A stretch of 47,054 nucleotides of DNA from an uncultured Pseudomonadota bacterium (lineage in GTDB: Bacteria > Myxococcota_A > UBA796 > SXON01). Both the position numbers and the translations under genes were made by a program. Positions 24,903 to 33,799 of this stretch are shown piece after piece. The stretch is from the NCBI GenBank assembly GCA_903875225.1, contig CAIQVJ010000074.1, forward strand, positions 1 to 47,054. The letters run 5' to 3'. Below the pieces are notes generated by a model that was not told the DNA's origin, did no database searches, and saw only the letters and a program-made list of their open reading frames with translations. Position 1 is the first letter of the stretch; each line of letters begins with the position of its first letter.

Positions 24903-26482
24903 TCGGAAGGCGGCGTGGTCGCGCCGGAGTCCGCCTGGCCCCAGCAGGTCATGAAGCCGTCGTCCGTGATCGCGCACACGTGGTAGGTGCCGACGCTTAT
25001 CGAGGCGAACGTCCCGGAGGGCGCCTCGGTCTCCCCGTAGGCGTCGTACCCCCAGCACGTCACCCCCCCGGACGCGGCGAGCGCACAGCTGGTGTCGGTG
25101 TCGCTGTCGTACGCGACGAACGGCCCGTCGGGAGCGACGCCCGAGAAGGTGTCCTGGGAGTCGTCGATCTCACCGTCGGCGTCGAGCCCGGCGCACCCTT
25201 CGTAGATCGAGTTCACGTCCTCGAACACGCCGGCGGGCGCCGTGGCCCCCCACCAACCAACGACCGTACCGTCCGCCTGTAGCGCGCAGCCGATCGTCAA
25301 GCCGAGATCGAGCCCGGTGAAGCCCGGCGTCGACGGGGGCGCGCCGAGGGTGAGGCTGTGCCCCCAACACGTGATGGCGCCGTCCCCGTCGAGGGCGCAG
25401 ACGGTCCAGAAGCCGAAGCTCACGCGCGTGTAGGTCCCCGCCGGCGGCGTGGTGTCCGCGTAGTGCGCGTCCCCCCAACACGTGATGCTGCCGTCGGTGT
25501 GCACACCGCACGACGCGCTCCCGCCCGCAGAGACATCGATAAAGGTCTGGCTCGCGGGGGGCGACGTCGAAGGGTATCCCCAACACTCCACGGTCCCATC
25601 CTCGTGACGCCCACAGGTGTGGGAGTACCCGGCGCTCACTTGCACCCAACGGCACCCGGTGGTCACCCCGGCGTCGTCGTCATCGCAGTCGCGGCGGTTG
25701 TCGACCCGCGCTGCGTCGCCATCGCAGGAGAGCACGCTGTCGTGGGCGTCGCCAAAGCCGTCCACGTCGCCATCCGCGTACCAGTTGGATTGCCCCGTTG
25801 CGTCCGGGTCCGCATCGTCCACCAGGCCGTCGCAATCTTCGTCCTGGTCGAGGGCGTCGCAGAGCTCGGCGGCGTCCGGCGAAACCTCCGGCGTTGAATC
25901 GTCACAGTCCCCCGCCACCCGCGTGTAGCCGTCCGGCCCCTCGCAGGCCCGCACACCAGCAGCGTAGTCCCCGAAGCCATCCAAGTCCGCGTCCGGAAAC
26001 CACTCGGTGTCGGGGTTGAGCGCCGGGTCCGCGTCGTTGCAGTCGGTGTCCGACGCGACGTAGCCGGCGACCTCCTCGCAGTCCTGGACGGTGTTGAACG
26101 GCGTGCCGTAGCCGTCCCCGTCGCCGTCGAAGTACCAGGTGGGCACCACGACACCATCGTCCGCCACGGTGTCGCAGTCATCGTCCAAGCCGTCGCAAAC
26201 CTCGACCGCACCGGGGAAGATGGCCGCGGACGCGTCGTCGCAGTCCCCGCCAATCGCCGAGGTGGTGCTGTCCAGCACGCACCGCCACGCCGTGGCGGCG
26301 CCGCCAAAGCCGTCGCCGTCGGCGTCCACGAACCACTGGCGCTCGGCGCCGAGCTCGGGGTCCGCGTCGTCGCAGTCGTCCGGGCGGTAGGTCCCGTCGC
26401 CGTCGAGGTCCAGCCGCGCCAGCAGCGCGTCGTCACTGATGAACGCACACCCGGTGAGCAGCGCGGAGAGAAGGGCGAACAT
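24899..26482 (-). CDS. MopE-type/RCC1-like repeat lipoprotein (upstream paralogue)
   Basis: A 527-aa protein with the same layout as the next gene: signal MFALLSALLTGCAFIS, MopE-like repeats (DLDGDGTYRPDDCDDADPEL, then FPGAVEVCDGLDDDCD and NPDTEWFPDADLDGFGD), then RCC1-like blades (SHTCGRHEDGTVECWG, ASCGVHTDGSITCWG, and HVCAITDDGFMTCWG). The 4-bp overlap with the downstream paralogue implies coupled translation of a tandemly duplicated pair. A TACCCT box lies about 48 nt upstream. The start is fixed by the lipobox. Probably secreted or on the outer membrane surface. Confidence 0.85.
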   Translation of the reverse strand: MFALLSALLTGCAFISDDALLARLDLDGDGTYRPDDCDDADPELGAERQWFVDADGDGFGGAATAWRCVLDSTTSAIGGDCDDASAAIFPGAVEVCDGLDDDCDTVADDGVVVPTWYFDGDGDGYGTPFNTVQDCEEVAGYVASDTDCNDADPALNPDTEWFPDADLDGFGDYAAGVRACEGPDGYTRVAGDCDDSTPEVSPDAAELCDALDQDEDCDGLVDDADPDATGQSNWYADGDVDGFGDAHDSVLSCDGDAARVDNRRDCDDDDAGVTTGCRWVQVSAGYSHTCGRHEDGTVECWGYPSTSPPASQTFIDVSAGGSASCGVHTDGSITCWGDAHYADTTPPAGTYTRVSFGFWTVCALDGDGAITCWGHSLTLGAPPSTPGFTGLDLGLTIGCALQADGTVVGWWGATAPAGVFEDVNSIYEGCAGLDADGEIDDSQDTFSGVAPDGPFVAYDSDTDTSCALAASGGVTCWGYDAYGETEAPSGTFASISVGTYHVCAITDDGFMTCWGQADSGATTPPSE

Positions 26483-26591
26483 CGCGGAGAAGAAGGAACA
26501 TGAAGGGCCTGACGCTGAGCACACCCCGGCAGGGTACACCCCCCCGGGCCGTCTCCGCAAGCTCTTCGTCACGCCGAAAGCCGCGTTGCAG

Positions 26592-26908
26592 GACCGCGAT
26601 CGGCGCGGTTTTGGCAGCCGAGGCGGCGTCGAGGGCGCACAGAGCCTCGACTTCGACGGGGACGGGGTGCCGGACGTCGCGGGCGGGTTGAGGACGGGCT
26701 GGGAGCCGGAGCCCGGGTTCGGGGTGGTGTTCAGGCCGGCTGCAGGCGTAAGGATGAGGGAGGGGCCGTTCAACGATCTCGTCTCGCTGGATTTGGACCA
26801 CGACGGGGATGACGACCTCGTCCTCCAGACCAACGAACCCGCGATCTACCTCTTCAACGGCGGCCCGGAACGGGCGGCGGAGTACTTCCAGTTCGACGCC
26901 CGGCGGCG
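26592..26908 (+). pseudogene. FG-GAP/VCBS repeat remnant
   Basis: An open frame encodes AQSLDFDGDGVPDVAGGLRT and LVSLDLDHDGDDDLVLQTNE, followed by AIYLFNGGPERAAEYFQFDA: two FG-GAP-type calcium-binding repeats about 50 residues apart. No credible start codon with signal peptide is present, and after about 26908 the frame turns into unrelated sequence, so this looks like an internal piece of a decayed surface-protein gene. It fills part of the 682-bp gap between 26482 and 27165. Confidence 0.4.
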
Positions 26909-26924
26909 GTCGCCATCTGCCCTT

Positions 26925-26999
26925 GGAAGCACCACCCGGAGTCGGGCATCTGGGCATTCCACGCGGGACCGAGCCGGTGGAATCTCGTCGGCCGGGACA
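26925..26999. repeat. Dispersed repeat, copy 2
   Basis: Direct repeat of 23150-23224 (50 of 53 core positions identical). It directly follows the FG-GAP remnant and carries SGIWAFHAGPSRWNLVGRD in one frame, possibly the shifted continuation of that remnant. Confidence 0.75.
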
Positions 27000-27152
27000 C
27001 CGGCGCCGCCTCGGGCGCCTGACGCTGGACGCGGAACGACATGGGCGCATACGGGGGCACCGGGAGCGAGTGGTGATGCGGACGGGGTCGGACGCGCTCC
27101 GGTGAGGTAGCAAGGCGTCGCGCGGTCGCCGTTGCCCTGCGGCGCCATGTGG

Positions 27153-27158
27153 TAGGAT
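27153..27158 (+). promoter_or_regulatory. TANNNT box 6 nt before start (putative leaderless promoter)
   Basis: GGTAGGAT is followed by GCTCCA and the ATG at 27165. Confidence 0.5.
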
Positions 27159-27164
27159 GCTCCA

Positions 27165-27377
27165 ATGTCTACCAGCACCGCGCCGTCGCATCCCGACCCG
27201 ACCCAGGCGTTACCATTCGGGAGGTGGGTGATGGTTCGCTTCGGGGTGTTCGCCCTGTTCGTCGTCGTCGGCTGCCTGTGCCGGGACGGGCGCGAGTCGA
27301 ACGGGAAGCCGGGCCGCGACGGCGCCGTTGATGGGGACGCAGACACGGGTGCCGACAGGCTCGGGGCGGTAGGGTAG
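27165..27377 (+). CDS. Small putative membrane or lipoprotein
   Basis: A 70-aa product with one hydrophobic segment (RFGVFALFVVVGCLC, about residues 25-39) that could be a signal with lipidated Cys, preceded by an unusually long polar N-terminus. If translation began at the internal ATG (WVMVRFG), it would look like a regular short lipoprotein. The C-terminus is an Asp/Gly-rich tail (GAVDGDADTGAD). It ends 2 bp before the beta-helix lipoprotein start, so the two are probably co-transcribed. Confidence 0.5.
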   Translation: MSTSTAPSHPDPTQALPFGRWVMVRFGVFALFVVVGCLCRDGRESNGKPGRDGAVDGDADTGADRLGAVG

Positions 27378-27379
27378 GG

Positions 27380-28981
27380 ATGCTCCTCCGCCTCTTGGCT
27401 TGCGCATTCATTTCGAAGACCGATTACCACGCACGCTTGGACGTCGACGGCGATGGCGTGCCCATCCTGGGCGCCGCGGGCATCGACTGCGATGACCGGG
27501 ACGCGTCGGTCGGCGTGGCAAGGTCCTGGTATGAGGACGCAGACGGGGACGGGTTCGGGGCAGGACCGCCATTCGAGGCATGTGTGCAGCCCGCTGGCGC
27601 CGTCGCGGAGGGCGCAGACTGCGACGACACCGACTCGATGGCCTACCCAGGGGCGCAGGAGCTCTGCGACGACAAGCAGGACGACTGTTCAGTGGCATGG
27701 ACGTCCGATGCAGGACGGGTCTCGTTGGAGGATGACGGCGCCTGGTCGGACATCACTCTTCACTGGACCGGGTTGGAGACGGTCCCCGTGAACGTAGTCT
27801 TGCCGGCGTCAGGCGACGTGCACGTCTGCGCGGGCCATTGGAACGTGCTCGTGTCCGACCCCCCCGGCGGGAGCGTCGCGCAGGTGCTTGGCGAGGCCGA
27901 AGCCGCGGACGACGTGGTCCTTGACGGGGTTGACTTTGGCGGGCCCACCTACCTCCAGGCCTACGCAGAGTCCAGCGTTGCGTTCTCGGGCCTGACCATC
28001 ACCGGAGGCAACGACGGGGACCCGTCCTTGCTCGGCGGCGGGGTTTCGCTGCTTGCCGGGCACCTCAGCTTGTCGGGTGTGGTGGTGAAGAAGAACATCG
28101 GCCTCGCTGGGGGCGGGATCTACGTCGGCTCGGCCGCATCCTTGGAGCTGACGGGCGGAGAGGTGAACAACAACGAGGCGCTCTCGCTCGATGGCGTCAG
28201 TGGGTGCGGAGGCGGGATCGCCAACTTCGGCACATTGTCCATCAGCGGCGCCGAGATCTCAAAAAACACCGCCACCATCAGCGAGGATGTCGTCTGGTAC
28301 GACTCCCTCGCCGAGGGGGGCGGGATCCACAACGCGAAGGGCGCGACGGCGGTGATCACGGCGTCGCCCGACGGGGTGAGGACCCTGATCTCGGAGAATT
28401 CGTCCATCCTGGGCGGTGGCGGGATCGACAATGTGGGCACGATGACGCTGGACGGCGTGGACATCCAGTGGAACTACGGCGGCGACCCGATCTACTGCGC
28501 GGGCGGGGGCGGGATCAACAATCGGGTCGGCCGCCTGCAACTGGTGATTCGCAATTCGGATATTTCGAACAACACCAGCGTGGCGGGGGGAGGCGGAATC
28601 AATGGGAACGACGTCGCCTTGATCGACTCCACCGTCGCCGACAACGTCGTCACATTCGGCGGTGGCGGCGGTGCCTGGGTTGACACCCTCTACTGCTCCG
28701 GGTCGGTCGTCTCGGGGAATACGGTGAACGTGGGCACCGCCTGCACGCCGGGGGCGCCGGACGTCCCCGCGGGCGGCGGCCTGGGCTACGAGTTGGAGAT
28801 CTACTCCGAACAATGCCAGATTTCCGACAACGTAGGCGATCAGGTGTACGCTGCCGCCCTGGACAGTCACTACGATGCAGCGCTCGACGGGTCCTTCGAC
28901 TGCGGCCCCGCGGGCTGTGAATGCCTCGACGTCGACTCGGATGGGGACGGCGCGACCGATGCGTGCAACCTCAGCGAGTGA
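27380..28981 (+). CDS. Lipoprotein with MopE-like repeats and parallel beta-helix
   Basis: A 533-aa exported protein. The signal is very short: MLLRLLACAFIS. Residues about 20-105 hold MopE-type loops (DVDGDGVPILGAAGIDCDDR, then YPGAQELCDDKQDDC). Residues about 150-490 form a right-handed beta-helix with repeated GGGI turns (LAGGGIYVGSAASLELTGGE, CGGGIANFGTLSISGAEISK, LGGGGIDNVGTMTLDGVDIQ), as in Chlamydia-type polymorphic outer-membrane repeats. The C-terminus returns to a DVDSDGDGATDAC loop. Likely a surface adhesin or passenger. The 85 bp after it hold no gene. Confidence 0.85.
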   Translation: MLLRLLACAFISKTDYHARLDVDGDGVPILGAAGIDCDDRDASVGVARSWYEDADGDGFGAGPPFEACVQPAGAVAEGADCDDTDSMAYPGAQELCDDKQDDCSVAWTSDAGRVSLEDDGAWSDITLHWTGLETVPVNVVLPASGDVHVCAGHWNVLVSDPPGGSVAQVLGEAEAADDVVLDGVDFGGPTYLQAYAESSVAFSGLTITGGNDGDPSLLGGGVSLLAGHLSLSGVVVKKNIGLAGGGIYVGSAASLELTGGEVNNNEALSLDGVSGCGGGIANFGTLSISGAEISKNTATISEDVVWYDSLAEGGGIHNAKGATAVITASPDGVRTLISENSSILGGGGIDNVGTMTLDGVDIQWNYGGDPIYCAGGGGINNRVGRLQLVIRNSDISNNTSVAGGGGINGNDVALIDSTVADNVVTFGGGGGAWVDTLYCSGSVVSGNTVNVGTACTPGAPDVPAGGGLGYELEIYSEQCQISDNVGDQVYAAALDSHYDAALDGSFDCGPAGCECLDVDSDGDGATDACNLSE

Positions 28982-29066
28982 CAGGACGGGGTGATCAGCC
29001 CTCGATCAGCTCCCCGAGCGGGCAAGTGTTGCGGCCCACGAGATCCTCCCAGCTGGGAGCCAATGC

Positions 29067-29660
29067 ATGCTCGATAACTCGACGGTCATCATGACCGGAG
29101 GCATCGGCCACGCCGACCGTTCGGCCCGCGTCGAGGCCCCATTCTGGCACGTCGAGAACAACTTCTACACGAGTCTGGCAGACCTCAACGTCCAGGCGAT
29201 CGCGTGGTGCCAGAAGTACAACCGCACCTTCCACAAGAGCTACGGCGGCAACCCCGACGAGCTGTGGCTCATCGAACTCCCGGTCATCAAGCCGCTACCG
29301 GCCTACGTTCCCGAGCCAACCGAGGTCCACCCTCGGCGGGTGGACACCGAGGCCTTCATCCGCCTCCACACCAACCACTACTCGGTCCCCGAGCAGCGGA
29401 TCGGACAGCAGGTCGAGGTCCACGAGACGCTTGAGCGAGTCCGCGTGTTCGCCGGCCACACGCTGCTCGCACAGCACCCCCGCTTCGACGACGGGGCCAA
29501 CCAGAAGAGCATGCTCCCGGAACACCGTGGGAGCCGGAGACGGCGGTTGGGACCCACGGCCCCGTCGGCCGAGGAGCTGGCGCTTCGGGCCGCGGGCCCC
29601 GCCCTCGCGGCCCTCTGCGACGCCCTCAGAGTCAACCCTGCGGCAGCCTACGGTGCGCCA
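29067..29660 (+). pseudogene. IS21-family transposase IstA, C-terminal remnant
   Basis: The frame encodes the C-terminal part of an IS21 transposase: VEAPFWHVENNFYTSLADLN, VQAIAWCQKYNRTFHK, then EVHPRRVDTEAFIRLHTNHY and SVPEQRIGQQVEVHETLERV. The catalytic DDE core and N-terminal helix-turn-helix are absent, and no istB follows, so it is a dead fragment. The frame runs without a stop into the downstream HbpS-like gene, which could lead to a false 348-aa fusion call. It marks an old insertion at the left edge of the signalling island. Confidence 0.8.
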
Positions 29661-29675
29661 TGGTATTGGGGGGCG

Positions 29676-30109
29676 ATGATCGCCATCACGCTCCAGCGCC
29701 CTACCATCACTGCCGCCGCCGCCGCCGCCCTCATCGAGGCCGCCGAGCGGCACGCGGCGGCGATCGGCCTCGCCATCGTCACTGTCGTGGTCGATGACGC
29801 CGGCCACATGAAGGCCATGCGCCGCATGGATGGCGCAGCGCTGGTGACCATCGAGGTCGCCGCGAAAAAGGCTCGGACCGCAGTCGGCTTCGGGCTCGCG
29901 ACCGGCCGAGCGTGGCATGCGTTCATCGGCGGCGACCCCATCCTCGCTGCCGGCGCCCCCTCGCTGCCCGACTTCACGATGCTCGGTGGCGGCCTCCCAA
30001 TCCGCGTAGAGGGTGCGCTGGTGGGCGCGATCGGGGTCAGCGGCGGCCACTACGACGACGACGAGGCGTGCGCCCTCGCCGCGCTGGCGGCGCTGGGGAT
30101 CGCCCCGGC

Positions 30110-30113
<4 letters not shown>
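29676..30113 (+). CDS. HbpS/GlcG family (DUF336) protein coupled to a hybrid kinase
   Basis: A 145-aa protein of the GlcG/HbpS family: [20 protein letters not shown] at the start, [20 protein letters not shown] in the middle, [17 protein letters not shown], then [20 protein letters not shown] at the end. In Streptomyces, HbpS binds haem and tunes the sensor kinase SenS. Here the gene overlaps the HK1 start by ATGA, so a sensory partnership is an attractive inference. Unlike secreted HbpS it has no signal peptide, so it would act in the cytoplasm with HK1, which also lacks membrane segments. The start at 29676 is where family similarity begins. Confidence 0.85.
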
Positions 30114-32593
<2,480 letters not shown>

Positions 32594-32688
32594 GCGCCCG
32601 GGGAGGGCTGTCGGGAGCGCGCGCCGCCCGGTCCAGTGCTCGCAAGCGGCGACCGTCACGACGACGGCCACGCCCCGACGCCGCCGTT

Positions 32689-32791
32689 GTTCCATTCCGA
32701 ATTGTTCCAGTTTGGGATGCCCCGTTCCAGTCCGGGTAGTTCCATAATGGAACTCGCCCCTTGTGTTCCCAAGAACAATCAAGGTTGGAAC
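32689..32791. promoter_or_regulatory. GTTCCA box array, copy 1 (putative enhancer of the pilin promoter)
   Basis: GTTCCA occurs at 32689, 32704, 32724 and 32739 (steps of 15, 20 and 15 bp). Inverted TGGAAC lies at 32748 and 32786, and GTTCCCAAGAAC at 32765. The pair at 32739-32753 forms GTTCCATAATGGAAC. The array ends 14 bp before the sigma-54 promoter. It is part of a block (32661-32821) repeated at 33612-33772. Confidence 0.75.
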
Positions 32792-32804
32792 AACAGACAC
32801 GGTG

Positions 32805-32821
32805 CGGCATGAACCTTGCTT
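32805..32821 (+). promoter_or_regulatory. Sigma-54 (-24/-12) promoter of the pilin gene
   Basis: CGGCATGAACCTTGCTT fits TGGCACGNNNNTTGCW: GG at 32806-32807 and GC at 32818-32819, the required 12-bp register. Predicted start near 32831, 50 nt before the pilin ATG. Confidence 0.8.
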
Positions 32822-32879
32822 TGAGGGAGCCGCGTCCGGGCAGCCCGGTTTCACCCCCACAGTCCAACAGGAACATCAA

Positions 32880-33323
32880 ATGCGTACGAACAAAGGTTTC
32901 TCCCTCGTCGAGCTCATGATGGTCGTCGCCATCATCGGCATCCTCGCCGCGATCGCGATCCCGAACTTCATCACCATGCAGCTCAAGGCCAAGCGCAGCG
33001 AGATCCCTGGGAACGTCGACGGCATCAAGACCGCCGAGTTTGCGTACGAGGCATCGTTCGACGCCTTCGTGGCCGCGACCGCCTCGCCCGCGACTGTGCC
33101 CGGCAAGCCCGCGGTCGACTTCACGGACTCGGGGAACTTCGCCAGCATCGGCTGGAAGCCGGACGGCAAGGTGCGTGGGTCGTACAGCGTCACCGGCGTC
33201 ACCGACATGGACTTCACTGTCAACGGCTCCTGTGACGTGGACGGGGACGGCACGACAGCCGACTACTCCGCGACCGCGTCGACCAACGCGACGCTCTCTG
33301 CCGCGGACACCAACGTCTACTAG
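32880..33323 (+). CDS. Type IV pilin (PilA-like prepilin)
   Basis: A 147-aa prepilin with a short basic leader, MRTNKG, cleaved before FSLVELMMVVAIIGILAAIA, the N-methylated hydrophobic helix, with the essential Glu5. The globular part carries RSEIPGNVDGIKTAEFAYEA, typical of deltaproteobacterial pilins, and ends with a CDVDGDGTTADYSAT loop resembling a calcium site. It would be inserted in the inner membrane, processed by PilD and assembled into a pilus or pseudopilus. No pil assembly genes are nearby. The start at 32880 is fixed by the leader. The sigma-54 promoter upstream fits known PilR-type control of pilA. A strong terminator follows, so it is monocistronic. Confidence 0.93.
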   Translation: MRTNKGFSLVELMMVVAIIGILAAIAIPNFITMQLKAKRSEIPGNVDGIKTAEFAYEASFDAFVAATASPATVPGKPAVDFTDSGNFASIGWKPDGKVRGSYSVTGVTDMDFTVNGSCDVDGDGTTADYSATASTNATLSAADTNVY

Positions 33324-33351
33324 CGTCAAAGGCCACGGCCATCGCTGCACG

Positions 33352-33388
33352 CCCCCCGGGACCTCGGTCCCGGGGGGTTCCTGTTTTT
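33352..33388 (+). terminator. Rho-independent terminator of the pilin gene
   Basis: CCCCCCGGGACC (33352-33363) and GGTCCCGGGGGG (33366-33377) form a perfect 12-bp stem, followed by TTCCTGTTTTT. Confidence 0.92.
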
Positions 33389-33499
33389 GTCGCCCTGCCG
33401 GGCTCCGGACGACGTGCCCATTTTCTCAGGCACCGCCGATCATGGTCCGTATTTCGACGTATCTGTCGACGATTACGCGGACGGGTCGGAGAAAATATA

Positions 33500-33529
33500 G
33501 CATGTGACTGTGTTGGCACAAAACATGCG
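33500..33529 (+). promoter_or_regulatory. Nested hairpin containing a degenerate third sigma-54-like site
   Basis: GCATGT (33500) pairs with ACATGC (33523-33528), with an inner TGTG/CACA stem around TTGG. The same bases read TTGGCACAAAACATGC: a perfect -24 (TGGCAC) with GG at 33515 and GC at 33527, one mismatch in the -12. It lies in an AT-richer stretch after GAAAATATAG. Confidence 0.35.
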
Positions 33530-33559
33530 CGGAAGCGGCCGTCGAAACAGAGGAGCTCG

Positions 33560-33614
33560 GGATCGCGGGCCTGACGACCCTCGCAGCAGCGCGCGACCTG
33601 GCGGGCGCGCGCCG
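33560..33614. repeat. Duplicated fragment of the HK1 3' end
   Basis: Matches HK1 coding positions 32346-32400 with 2 differences in about 55 bp (the HPt region, [22 protein letters not shown]). It is joined directly to the second promoter block at about 33612, so the segment corresponding to about 32401-32660 is missing from this copy. It is a non-functional scar of tandem duplication. Confidence 0.85.
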
Positions 33615-33639
33615 ACGGCCGCGCCCTCACGCCGCCGCT

Positions 33640-33742
33640 GTTCCATTCCGAATTGTTCCATTTCGGCATGCCCTGTTCCAGTCTGGGTAGTTCCACAACG
33701 GAACGTGCCTTCTGTGTTCCCAAGAACTCTCCAGTTTGGAAC
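33640..33742. promoter_or_regulatory. GTTCCA box array, copy 2 (putative enhancer of the kinase operon)
   Basis: GTTCCA at 33640, 33655, 33675 and 33690, inverted GGAAC at 33700, GTTCCCAAGAAC at 33716 and TGGAAC at 33737: every element is exactly 951 bp from its counterpart in copy 1, with no gaps. Over 141 bp (33632-33772) I count 22 differences, almost all outside the boxes. Confidence 0.75.
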
Positions 33743-33755
33743 GAGGCACACGGGG

Positions 33756-33772
33756 CGGCATGAACCTTGCTT
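33756..33772 (+). promoter_or_regulatory. Sigma-54 (-24/-12) promoter of the kinase operon
   Basis: CGGCATGAACCTTGCTT, identical to the pilin promoter, with GG at 33757-33758 and GC at 33769-33770. Predicted start near 33782, 18 nt before the HK2 start. Confidence 0.8.
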
Positions 33773-33799
33773 CGGGGGAGGTCCCGCCCCCCGAGCTCC

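Noticed and set aside
28995..29234. 79-aa minus-strand frame before the istA remnant
   Set aside because: It is antisense to the IstA-like codons and has no independent support.
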